From: an uncultured Alphaproteobacteria bacterium | Lineage (GTDB): Bacteria; Pseudomonadota; Alphaproteobacteria; HIMB59; GCA-002718135 | Direction of reading: 5' to 3' | Assembly: GCA_902602515.1 (NCBI GenBank) | Contig: CACKRG010000009.1 | Coordinates: 1-34,463, forward strand | Length of the DNA stretch: 34,463 nucleotides | In this document: piece by piece, positions 15,852 to 23,746 of the stretch | Numbering within the stretch: the first letter of the stretch is position 1 | Layout: each line of letters begins with the position of its first letter | Program-made: the position numbers and the translations under genes | The notes under the pieces: model-generated | Databases searched by the model: none | What the model saw: only the letters and a program-made list of their open reading frames with translations | Told to the model about the DNA's origin: nothing

Positions 15852-17174
15852 ATGGCAAAAAATATATCTCTATCGACAATTAAAACTTATAAAAATAAAT
15901 TTCTTCGCAATAATAAAAATACAGCTTCACGAAATGCATTAATTAAAAATGATTTAGCTAATGTTGCACTCAATTGGGAAAACTTTAGTCAAATCAATCA
16001 TAATTTTTCTAATCTAATTAAAAAAGAACTACCGGCAACAAACCAAATGGCATCAGGTAGATGTTGGGGATTTGCAGGATTAAATCTTATGCGTTTGCAA
16101 GTTGTTGACAGTCTTGAACTAAATACATTTGAGTTTTCACAAAATTATTTCATGTTTTGGGATAAGTTAGAGAAAGCAAATTATTTTTTAGAGAATATTA
16201 TCAAATCAAGAGATGAAGTATATGAGAGCAGATTAATTACGCATCTTTTAAAAGCACCTGTACAAGATGGCGGTCAGTGGGATATGTTTGTAAACTTAAT
16301 CAACAAGTACGGTGCAGTACCTAAAGATGTAATGCCTGAAACAAATCATAGCAGTAAATCTGGTGCTATGAATTATATCTTGACTCACAAATTAAGAGAG
16401 TTTGCTTCTATACTAAGAAAAAAACCAGCAAAAAATTCTTCAGCTCTTAAAAAAGATATGATGGAAACAATCTATAATTTACTGGCAATGTTTCTCGGTC
16501 AACCACCAGATGTTATCAATTGGTCTACTAGAAATAAAGATAATAGACACATTGTTATTTCAAACATGACACCAATTGATTTCTGCAAAAAATATGCAGA
16601 TATCAATATTAAAGATAAAGTTTGCTTAATTCATGCTCCAATGAGCAATAAAAAATTTAACACAATTTACACGGTTGAATATCTAGGTAATGTTGTTGAA
16701 GGTCAAATTATTAAATATTTAAATGTAGATATTAAAGAATTAAAAAAATCTGCAATGGACTCAATAAAAAACAATGAAGCAGTATGGTTTGGTTGTGATG
16801 TTGGGAAACGTTTTAGTCGTGATATGGGTGTCCTTGATATGGGGATTTACGACTATGAAAATGTCTTCCAAACTTCATTTAAGATGAATAAACAAACTCG
16901 TTTAGAGTATGGTGATAGTGAAATGACTCATGCTATGCTTTTAACGGGAGTCGATATTAAAAAAAGAAATTCAACTAAATGGAAAATTGAAAATAGCTGG
17001 GGAACGAAAAGTGGTAATCAAGGATATATGATGATGACCGATGAATGGTTTGATGAATATACCTATGAAGTTGTAATCGATAAAAAATATCTAAACAAAA
17101 GACTACTAAAATATTTAGATATGGAACCAATAGCGCTTGCCCCTTGGGATCCAATGGGTGCTTTAGCTAGATAA
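15852..17174 (+). CDS. pepC: Aminopeptidase C (bleomycin hydrolase family, peptidase C1B)
   Basis: A cytoplasmic papain-like cysteine peptidase that trims N-terminal residues from peptides; the family forms hexameric barrels. The catalytic triad is visible: C71 in ASGRCWGFAGLN, H360 in EMTHAMLLTGV and N381 in KIENSWGTKSG. The 440-residue length and the C-terminus LAPWDPMGALAR match the family, in which the C-terminal tail reaches into the active site. There is no signal peptide. The usual NQ-x-S-SGRCW reads NQMASGRCW, a small change. PepC is common in Firmicutes, Bacteroidetes and eukaryotes but not a core alphaproteobacterial gene, so transfer is possible. A small unknown gene follows after one base. 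Confidence 0.93.
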   Translation: MAKNISLSTIKTYKNKFLRNNKNTASRNALIKNDLANVALNWENFSQINHNFSNLIKKELPATNQMASGRCWGFAGLNLMRLQVVDSLELNTFEFSQNYFMFWDKLEKANYFLENIIKSRDEVYESRLITHLLKAPVQDGGQWDMFVNLINKYGAVPKDVMPETNHSSKSGAMNYILTHKLREFASILRKKPAKNSSALKKDMMETIYNLLAMFLGQPPDVINWSTRNKDNRHIVISNMTPIDFCKKYADINIKDKVCLIHAPMSNKKFNTIYTVEYLGNVVEGQIIKYLNVDIKELKKSAMDSIKNNEAVWFGCDVGKRFSRDMGVLDMGIYDYENVFQTSFKMNKQTRLEYGDSEMTHAMLLTGVDIKKRNSTKWKIENSWGTKSGNQGYMMMTDEWFDEYTYEVVIDKKYLNKRLLKYLDMEPIALAPWDPMGALAR

Positions 17175-17175
17175 A

Positions 17176-17403
17176 TTGAATAAAGAAAACGCATCTAAAA
17201 TTTGGAAGCTAATTCAAGAAACAGGTGATTTTTTAAAAGGAAAATTACCTGATCACCCCAATCATCCTAAGGGTAGAAATCCCTATGCTCATGTTGCTTT
17301 AGAGGTAAAAAATCATTTTGGTATGACCTATAAAGATATACCTGATGAAAAATTTAATGAAGTTATTAATTATCTTGAAGAAATAAAATCTAATCCTGAG
17401 TAG
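17176..17403 (+). CDS. Small hypothetical protein following pepC
   Basis: I do not recognise a named function. The 75-residue soluble protein starts at a TTG one base after the pepC stop, so it is probably translated by coupling. Its sequence has a Pro/His-rich stretch LPDHPNHPKGRNPYAHV followed by a helix-forming half with NHFGMTYKDIPDEKFNEVI. That second half resembles short C-terminal segments of some phage-type regulatory proteins (-YK-D-P-E-F-E-), a weak likeness. It overlaps the end of the convergent MFS gene by 14 bases. The absence of an ATG lowers confidence, but the composition is protein-like and the slot is otherwise empty. Confidence 0.6.
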   Translation: MNKENASKIWKLIQETGDFLKGKLPDHPNHPKGRNPYAHVALEVKNHFGMTYKDIPDEKFNEVINYLEEIKSNPE

Positions 17404-18571
17404 TTGTTATTTGATCACCTTGAATGGGTAAGAAAATAATAAAGATTGAAACTATAGCCATCATTATTGCATTAATTAAAAACAAATAAGTAAACTCTAA
17501 AGTTATGGAATATATTTCTGAAATTAAGAATACCGAAATTGGTCCTGATCCAAATGCGAGAATAAACTTAATTCCGTATACAACACCATGATATTTTTGA
17601 GGTGTAAATTTCCCAAGTAGGAGATTTTCTGTAGGCAGAATACTTGCATTAAATACGGCAGCTAGAATACATAACACTACTAAAGAGTAACCAGATATGT
17701 AAGCTATAGCTAGGTAGCAAGGAAACTGCAGCAATATACCAATTAAGTAAATGGTTTTTAAATTAAATCTATCAGCAAGTAAGCCTCCAACAAATGTTGT
17801 AGCACCAGAAATAAAATAGATAATTGCTATCATAAAACCAATTTGAATAGAGTTTATATTACCAATACGTATTTCAAAAACTTTTGGTAAGGCTGTTTGT
17901 GTATTGTGAAAAGATAATCCAAGGGCAAACATTGATAAAAGCATAATTAATGAAATTAAAATAATTTCATTTCGTGAATGATCTTGCTGATCATTTTTAA
18001 TAAAATAATTTTTGTAAGATATTTTATCAATCAAGATTAAGTAAATAAGGATAAACCCAATAATAATAGATATTAAACCAGGTAATATAAATGCTAGTTG
18101 CCAATTTAGTAACTCTGTCAGAGTACCGGCTACAAACGCTCCTGACCCTATCCCTATCCCACCAAAAATACCATTTATACCTAGTGCTCTTCCCTGTTTG
18201 TTTGCTGCATGAATAACCCAAGGAATGCCTACAGGATGGTAAATTGAACAGAAAAGTCCAAGAAGTGATAAGGAAAAAAATAAAAAAGAAACTGATGTGC
18301 TTAAACCACATAATATGGAAGCTAATCCCATTCCAATAAACATAATTGTCATAGTTCCTGAACGAGACCATTTATCACTTAACCACCCAAAAGGGATTGC
18401 CCCTAAACCAATTAGTAAAGCTCCAAGAGACCATAAACGAATTAATTGATCATAAGAAATATTCCATTCCTTTTCTATTGTAAGAACGATTACAAAATAA
18501 AATGCTGCAAACATATGCATAAGCGCATGACCTATTGAAGAAAATAGGAGTGTATAAAAAGTATTATTCAA
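17390..18571 (-). CDS. Major facilitator superfamily transporter
   Basis: A 393-residue inner-membrane transporter with about 12 predicted membrane helices. The loop between helices 2 and 3 has the MFS motif-A-like FGWLSDKWSRSGTM, and the equivalent loop in the second half reads GGLLADRFNLKT. Gly-rich helix 5 (NGIFGGIGIGSGAFVAG) also fits. The substrate cannot be told from sequence. It is last in a minus-strand chain and overlaps msrB by 8 bases, so it is expressed with msrB and the EamA exporter. Confidence 0.88.
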   Translation of the reverse strand: MNNTFYTLLFSSIGHALMHMFAAFYFVIVLTIEKEWNISYDQLIRLWSLGALLIGLGAIPFGWLSDKWSRSGTMTIMFIGMGLASILCGLSTSVSFLFFSLSLLGLFCSIYHPVGIPWVIHAANKQGRALGINGIFGGIGIGSGAFVAGTLTELLNWQLAFILPGLISIIIGFILIYLILIDKISYKNYFIKNDQQDHSRNEIILISLIMLLSMFALGLSFHNTQTALPKVFEIRIGNINSIQIGFMIAIIYFISGATTFVGGLLADRFNLKTIYLIGILLQFPCYLAIAYISGYSLVVLCILAAVFNASILPTENLLLGKFTPQKYHGVVYGIKFILAFGSGPISVFLISEIYSITLEFTYLFLINAIMMAIVSIFIIFLPIQGDQITTTQD

Positions 18572-18959
18572 ACTCTTCGTAATTAATAGAAAGAGAATTT
18601 ACACAATATCTTTTGCCAGTTGGTTCGGGGCCATCATCAAAAACATGGCCTAAATGTGCATCACATTTGGCACACATAATTTCAATACGAACCATTCCAT
18701 GGGATCTATCAGTCTCTGTTTTAATTGCTTCAGGTGATATTTGTTCAAAAAAACTTGGCCATCCACAATAAGAATCATATTTTGTAGAACTATTAAATAA
18801 TTCATTACCACAGCATTTACATTTAAAAATACCACCGTTAATAATTTCAAAATTTTTACCAGAGAAAGGGGGTTCTGTCCCCTTTTGTCTTGTTACATAA
18901 TATTCGTCATCAGTTAGAAGTGATTTCCATTCTTCATCTGTTTTTGTAACTTTACTCAT
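18564..18959 (-). CDS. msrB: Peptide-methionine (R)-S-oxide reductase MsrB
   Basis: MsrB reduces R-methionine sulfoxide in oxidised proteins using thioredoxin. The 131 residues are a single MsrB domain. Two zinc-binding pairs are present, C47-x-x-C50 (FKCKCCGNELF) and C96-x-x-C99 (MCAKCDAHLGHVFDDGP). The catalytic cysteine is C119 in KRYCVNSLS, and YCGWPSF is another hallmark. There is no signal peptide, so it acts in the cytoplasm. It overlaps both neighbours by 8 bases. Confidence 0.96.
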   Translation of the reverse strand: MSKVTKTDEEWKSLLTDDEYYVTRQKGTEPPFSGKNFEIINGGIFKCKCCGNELFNSSTKYDSYCGWPSFFEQISPEAIKTETDRSHGMVRIEIMCAKCDAHLGHVFDDGPEPTGKRYCVNSLSINYEEFE

Positions 18960-19851
18960 TTGATAACTTTATATTAGATAATATAATTCCCGATAGTATA
19001 AAAAGTACTCCAATGACATGAAAAAAAGCAAATTTCTCATTTAAAAAAGAAACTGCCCATATTGCACTAAAGACAGGTATTAAATGTAAAAAAAGACTCG
19101 CCCTATTTGGACCAATAATAGACACACCCTTATTCCAAGAAAAAAATGCAACTATACTTGCAAATACAGCTACATAGCTAATTATAGCTAAATCTAATCC
19201 CGTTGATGGAAGATAAGTCGAATTAAATGACTCCATAATATAAAATGGTATTATAAATATCACACCTATAATTATCATCACTTCTAAATTTGCTAGCTGT
19301 GATGTCTTACTATCTATTTTTTTAAGTAATACCGAATATAAACACCAAGAAACAACTGCACCTAACATCCATAAGTCACCAGCTGTAAAATATAAATTGT
19401 ATAAATTATTTAAATTACCTTTTAATATTATAGCAAAAGCCCCAAGTAGAGATAAAATTATACCTGTAAACTGAAGTGTTGTTGTTTTAGTTCTAAAAAT
19501 TAACCAAGAAAAACCAATCATCATTACTGGTGCTACTGATGCCATTAATGTTGAATTAATTACTAAGGTAGTTTGAAGGGAAATATATGTAAAAGAATTA
19601 AAGATTGTGACACCTAAGATAGAAATTATAGTCATTAATAGAATATTTTTTTTATAATATTCTAAATCTTTTATGATTTGTGCATAAGTAAAAGGTAGCA
19701 AAATAAGTAAAGCTAGTATCCAGCGAAAAAAACTTAATTTAAAAGGAGTTAAATCTGATAAAAAAGCTAACTTTCCAGAAAAAAAATTTCCTGACCAAAA
19801 AAATGATGAAGCTATCAGTAAAATAATTGCTATAACTAAGTTTCTTGACAT
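18952..19851 (-). CDS. EamA/DMT-family permease
   Basis: A drug/metabolite-transporter-superfamily membrane protein of 299 residues with about 10 hydrophobic helices arranged as two EamA repeats. Family-like features are FFWSGNFFSGK at the start, the Pro/Phe-rich helix ending VAPVMMIG, and FSAIWAVSFLNEKFAFFHVIG at the end of the second repeat. Such proteins usually export amino acids or other small metabolites; the substrate is unknown. It overlaps msrB by 8 bases and abuts the dehydrogenase gene with no gap. Confidence 0.88.
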   Translation of the reverse strand: MSRNLVIAIILLIASSFFWSGNFFSGKLAFLSDLTPFKLSFFRWILALLILLPFTYAQIIKDLEYYKKNILLMTIISILGVTIFNSFTYISLQTTLVINSTLMASVAPVMMIGFSWLIFRTKTTTLQFTGIILSLLGAFAIILKGNLNNLYNLYFTAGDLWMLGAVVSWCLYSVLLKKIDSKTSQLANLEVMIIIGVIFIIPFYIMESFNSTYLPSTGLDLAIISYVAVFASIVAFFSWNKGVSIIGPNRASLFLHLIPVFSAIWAVSFLNEKFAFFHVIGVLFILSGIILSNIKLSNE

Positions 19852-20724
19852 TTATTTATCGACTAATGTCATTAGCGAAGATGTATCGAGTCTATTACCA
19901 CCATTTTTTTGAACTTCTTCATAATACTTATCTACAATTTCTGTAATAGGTAAGGAAGCGCCATTTTTTTTTGCTTCATTAAAACATATAGATAAATCTT
20001 TTCTCATCCAATCAACTGCAAACCCATAATCGAATTTACCATCTATCATAGTTCTATATCTATTTTCCATTTGCCAAGACTGAGCAGCACCTTTTGAAAT
20101 AACACTTAATACCTTTTCCATATCAACTTTTGCCTTTTTTCCAAATGCCATTGCCTCCGATAGTCCTTGCACAAGACCAGCAATACATATTTGATTTATC
20201 ATTTTTGCTATTTGGCCTGATCCAGATGGTCCAATTAACTCAATTGCTTTTCCGTAAGACTGTAAAACTGGTTTTACAACTTCAAAATCATTTTTTTCAC
20301 CACCGATCATAATAGATAAAGCGCCATTTTCAGCTCCAGCTTGTCCGCCAGAGATTGGTGCGTCTAAAAAAGCAACGTTCCTTTTTTGAAGTTTAGCAAA
20401 ATATGTTCTGGCTATTTCTGCAGATGCAGTTGTGTGATCAACAATTATTAATCCCTCCTTCGCAGAAGATAAAATCCCATTATCCCCTTCCATTACCTCA
20501 ATAATATCTTCATCACGACCAACACACATAAAAACAATTTCAGCATTTAAACAAGCTTCCTTTGGAGTTTTCCCTATATTTCCTCCATGTTCTTCAACCC
20601 ATTTTTTTGCTCTAGTCTCAGTACGATTGAAAACAGTAACATTGTATCCGTTTTTTTTTAGATGACCTGCCATCGGATATCCCATTACACCTAGGCCAAC
20701 AAATGATACATTTTTAGTAATCAT
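19852..20724 (-). CDS. NAD(P)-dependent beta-hydroxyacid dehydrogenase (GarR/MmsB-like)
   Basis: A 290-residue enzyme of the 3-hydroxyisobutyrate dehydrogenase family, which interconverts short beta-hydroxyacids and semialdehydes (3-hydroxyisobutyrate, tartronate, succinic or glyoxylic semialdehyde). The Rossmann motif is VGLGVMGYPMAGHL at residues 9-22, followed by FNRT, which favours NADP by the Arg after Asn. The substrate-binding motif DAPISGGQAGAENG is at residues 121-134, and the catalytic lysine is K174 in GQIAKMINQI. The exact substrate cannot be fixed from sequence. It abuts the EamA gene and lies 1 base after the inositol-phosphatase-like gene. Confidence 0.9.
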   Translation of the reverse strand: MITKNVSFVGLGVMGYPMAGHLKKNGYNVTVFNRTETRAKKWVEEHGGNIGKTPKEACLNAEIVFMCVGRDEDIIEVMEGDNGILSSAKEGLIIVDHTTASAEIARTYFAKLQKRNVAFLDAPISGGQAGAENGALSIMIGGEKNDFEVVKPVLQSYGKAIELIGPSGSGQIAKMINQICIAGLVQGLSEAMAFGKKAKVDMEKVLSVISKGAAQSWQMENRYRTMIDGKFDYGFAVDWMRKDLSICFNEAKKNGASLPITEIVDKYYEEVQKNGGNRLDTSSLMTLVDK

Positions 20725-20725
20725 A

Positions 20726-21526
20726 TTAAACTCCTAATTTATTTAAAATTTGTAAATTAAATTCCTTTGAATTCCCAACAATTAAATTGTTATTTTTTTT
20801 TATGAAATTGTATGGCATATGATTAAAATCTATATCCGAACAACCTGCCTCTCTTGCAAATAATATTCCAGGAATATGATCCCATGGAGATAACTTAGAT
20901 AAAATAGCAAAGTTTCTTTGACCTAATCCTATATCCACATATTCATATCCTATACACCTATAGGATTTAACTTCTGCAAATTCATTTTTTAATTTTTTTA
21001 TTTTATCCCAATATTTTTCATCCCAGTATTTAGTACTTATTGATCCAATTGCATCACCTAAACTATTTATACCTTTTGTATTTATTTTCTTATTATTAAC
21101 ATATGATCCTTCATTAAAAATTGCATGGGACATAACATTTTCTAAAGGTTTATAGATCCAAGAATATAATATTTGTTCTTTTTTTGTTAAAGCAATCATT
21201 ATAGCAAATTTATCTCTTCCTTTAACAAAGTTTGTTGTTCCATCTATTGGGTCTACAGTCCAACAATAATTATCTTCTTGGTATGATTTTAGTATATTAT
21301 GATTAGTTGAATATTCTTCTTCACCAATAAAACCAGAATATGGAATAATTTTTAAAAGATTTTTTTTTAATTCTTTTTCAGAAGCAATATCAGCAGAAGT
21401 TACTAGATCAGATCCATTCTTATATTTGATATCTTCATCTTGAAGATTTTGATATTTTGGTAAAATTATATTTTTACTGATATTATAACAAATATCATAA
21501 ATATCTTCTTGTTTTATACTAACCAT
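20726..21526 (-). CDS. Inositol monophosphatase family phosphatase
   Basis: A 266-residue Mg-dependent phosphatase of the IMPase/FBPase superfamily. Metal ligands are visible in GFIGEEEYS (E69/E70), in DPIDGTTNFVKG (D92, D95) and in the late motif LSPWDHIPGILFAREAG. Candidate substrates include inositol phosphates, histidinol phosphate and 3'-phosphoadenosine compounds; the sequence does not decide. HisN-type histidinol phosphatase is a reasonable candidate in an alphaproteobacterium. It overlaps the aminotransferase gene by 8 bases and so belongs to the same minus-strand chain. Confidence 0.9.
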   Translation of the reverse strand: MVSIKQEDIYDICYNISKNIILPKYQNLQDEDIKYKNGSDLVTSADIASEKELKKNLLKIIPYSGFIGEEEYSTNHNILKSYQEDNYCWTVDPIDGTTNFVKGRDKFAIMIALTKKEQILYSWIYKPLENVMSHAIFNEGSYVNNKKINTKGINSLGDAIGSISTKYWDEKYWDKIKKLKNEFAEVKSYRCIGYEYVDIGLGQRNFAILSKLSPWDHIPGILFAREAGCSDIDFNHMPYNFIKKNNNLIVGNSKEFNLQILNKLGV

Positions 21527-22364
21527 TCATACATGATTTAGAGTACATTTCTGCAAGTTTCAAAGTAATATTTCCAATTTTTCCATTATTTATTTTCTTT
21601 TTATCGATTTTTATTATTGGAGTAATAAAACTTCCTGAACTAGTTAAAAAAACCTCATCAGCATCTAATAGCTGCTTATGAGTAAAACTTTTTTCTACCA
21701 ATTTAAGAGAAGTTTTTTTTATTATTTTTAAAATTGATGTTCTTGTTACACCTTTTAAAATATCAGTATTTGCTGGATGAGTTATCAAATTATTTTTTTT
21801 TATTATCCATATATTAGAAGATGTTCCCTCAGTAACTTTACCATTTTGCAATAAAATTGCTTCGTAAGCATTCATTTTTTTTGCTTTATTTGCAGCAATA
21901 ATATTTGGAAGAAGATTAACAGTTTTAATATCTCTTCTTTTCCAACGTAAATCTTCATGTGTTACTGTATTTACACCTTTAAAATTTTTACCTGGAAGAT
22001 TAAATTTTTTATTTCGAGTATAAATTATCAAAGTTGGAGTTATTTTATTCTCATATTTGTGCTCTCTATATTGGACTCCCCTGGTTACTTGCAAATAAAT
22101 AATACCGTTTATAGTATTGTTTCTATTTAGTAATTTAAGAAATATTTTTTTTAAATCTTTTTGGATAAATTTATATTTTATATCTAGCTCTGTGAGTGAA
22201 TAGCGTAGCCTTTTTAAATGAAAATCTAAATCAATTAAATTGCCATTAAGGACTGCAATGACTTCATAAACACTATCGGCAAACTGTAAACCTCTGTCTT
22301 CAATATGAATTTTAGCTTTTTTAAAATTTATATATCTATTATTTATATAAGCAAAATTTGGCAT
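21519..22364 (-). CDS. Fold-type IV aminotransferase, D-amino-acid transaminase-like
   Basis: A 281-residue pyridoxal-phosphate enzyme of aminotransferase class IV. The N-terminal YINNRYINFKKAKIHIEDRG and FADSVYEVIAV match D-amino-acid transaminases, and the phosphate-binding VTEGTSSNIWI and ILKGVTRTSIL motifs are clear. The PLP lysine is probably in the NLLPNIIAANKAK segment. Relatives include branched-chain aminotransferase and aminodeoxychorismate lyase, so the substrate is not certain. It lies 5 bases after trkA. In many alphaproteobacteria a dat-like gene sits between trkA and hfq; here hfq is absent and the phosphatase gene follows instead. Confidence 0.88.
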   Translation of the reverse strand: MPNFAYINNRYINFKKAKIHIEDRGLQFADSVYEVIAVLNGNLIDLDFHLKRLRYSLTELDIKYKFIQKDLKKIFLKLLNRNNTINGIIYLQVTRGVQYREHKYENKITPTLIIYTRNKKFNLPGKNFKGVNTVTHEDLRWKRRDIKTVNLLPNIIAANKAKKMNAYEAILLQNGKVTEGTSSNIWIIKKNNLITHPANTDILKGVTRTSILKIIKKTSLKLVEKSFTHKQLLDADEVFLTSSGSFITPIIKIDKKKINNGKIGNITLKLAEMYSKSCMNG

Positions 22365-22369
22365 ATAAT

Positions 22370-23734
22370 TTAAACTTTAGATAAAAGTTTTTCTAAAGTT
22401 TTTATACAATTTGTTTCTGCAAAAAAAACAACATCATCGTTCTCTTTAAATACAGTTTGACTATTTGGAATAATAACTTTTTTATCTCTTAATATAGACC
22501 CAATTCTAATTCCTTTAGGTAAACTAAGTTCTTTCAAATTTTTATTGCAAAGTGTAGATTCTGGCTGAATATCTGCTTCTATTACTTCACCAAAACCATC
22601 ACCAATAGAATAATCATTTCTGATTTTTACACCTCTAACTTTTTCTAATATTTTAGAAATTGTAATCATTTTTGGATCTATAGTCATATCAACTCCAATA
22701 TTTGTAAGTAATGAAGAGTAATTGCTATTATTTATTAAAGTTAGAGAATTTAATGCTCCAGCTCTTTTTGCAAGTAATGAAGATAAAATATTTACTTCAT
22801 CATCTTCAGTTACAGAAATGCAATATCCTGCTTCAGAAATATTGACTTCGTCTAATATTTGACTGTCTAATCCATCGCCGTTAATAACAGTGACATTTTC
22901 TAAGTTTGAGGCAAGGAATTCTGATCTTTCCTTACTATATTCTATTAATTCTGTTTTAATGTAAGTTTCAGATTTTTCTATAAGCTGAGCCAATGAAAAA
23001 CCTATATTTCCTCCACCAATTATTACTGCTTTTTTAGCTTGTATTTCTTGATGACCAAACTCTAGCAATACATCACTTAAATTATCTGTTTCTACTACTA
23101 AAAAAATAGTATCATTTTTTTCAATTTTTGTTGATGAATTTACAGTGAATTTTTTATCACCACGAAAAATAAACATAATATTTGCCAAATAATCTGGAAA
23201 TTTTTGTGATAACTCTCTTACTGTTAATCCTGAGTGAATAAAATTGTCTTCACATTTTAAACCAATAAGTTTTAATTTTTTTTCAGATAATTCTAACATA
23301 TCTATTGTTCCTGGTGAAATTAATCTTCTAAAAAGAGATTTTGCAATCTCTTGTTCAGGAGATATAATTGCATCGATAGGAAAATTACTATTGTTGTATA
23401 AGTTTTGCCACTGATCTTGCAAATAATCTTGCTGCCTAATTCGTGCAATTTTTTTTGCTATTTTAAATAGAGAGTGGCCAATTTGGCAAGTAACCATATT
23501 TGTTTCATCGCTCTTGGTAACAGCTATAAGAATTTCACAATCTTTAGCTCCTGCATCCATTAAAACTGAGGGGAGACTTGGAACTCCACTAATTGTTTTT
23601 ACATCTAAATTTTCAGATACTTTAGATAATTTTTCTTCTGACTCATCAACAACTGTAACCTCAAAATTTTCATTAGATAATTTATCAGCTATACTATAGC
23701 CAACATCACCAGCTCCACATATAATAGTTTTCAT
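22370..23734 (-). CDS. trkA: Trk system potassium uptake protein TrkA
   Basis: TrkA is the cytoplasmic NAD-binding regulator of the TrkH potassium channel. The 454 residues show two tandem RCK modules. The first Rossmann motif is IICGAGDVGYSIADKL at residues 4-19 with the acidic VVDESEEKL, and the second is VIIGGGNIGFSLAQLI near residue 232. Each is followed by a TrkA-C (RCK_C) segment. The membrane partner TrkH is not in the window. The gene follows ntrX by 12 bases, the standard ntrY-ntrX-trkA order of alphaproteobacteria. Confidence 0.95.
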   Translation of the reverse strand: MKTIICGAGDVGYSIADKLSNENFEVTVVDESEEKLSKVSENLDVKTISGVPSLPSVLMDAGAKDCEILIAVTKSDETNMVTCQIGHSLFKIAKKIARIRQQDYLQDQWQNLYNNSNFPIDAIISPEQEIAKSLFRRLISPGTIDMLELSEKKLKLIGLKCEDNFIHSGLTVRELSQKFPDYLANIMFIFRGDKKFTVNSSTKIEKNDTIFLVVETDNLSDVLLEFGHQEIQAKKAVIIGGGNIGFSLAQLIEKSETYIKTELIEYSKERSEFLASNLENVTVINGDGLDSQILDEVNISEAGYCISVTEDDEVNILSSLLAKRAGALNSLTLINNSNYSSLLTNIGVDMTIDPKMITISKILEKVRGVKIRNDYSIGDGFGEVIEADIQPESTLCNKNLKELSLPKGIRIGSILRDKKVIIPNSQTVFKENDDVVFFAETNCIKTLEKLLSKV

Positions 23735-23746
23735 TTAATTATTTTT

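Noticed and set aside
18027-18371. Minus-strand 114-codon frame within the MFS gene
   Set aside because: Same strand but different frame inside a well-supported transporter; aromatic-rich shadow composition.
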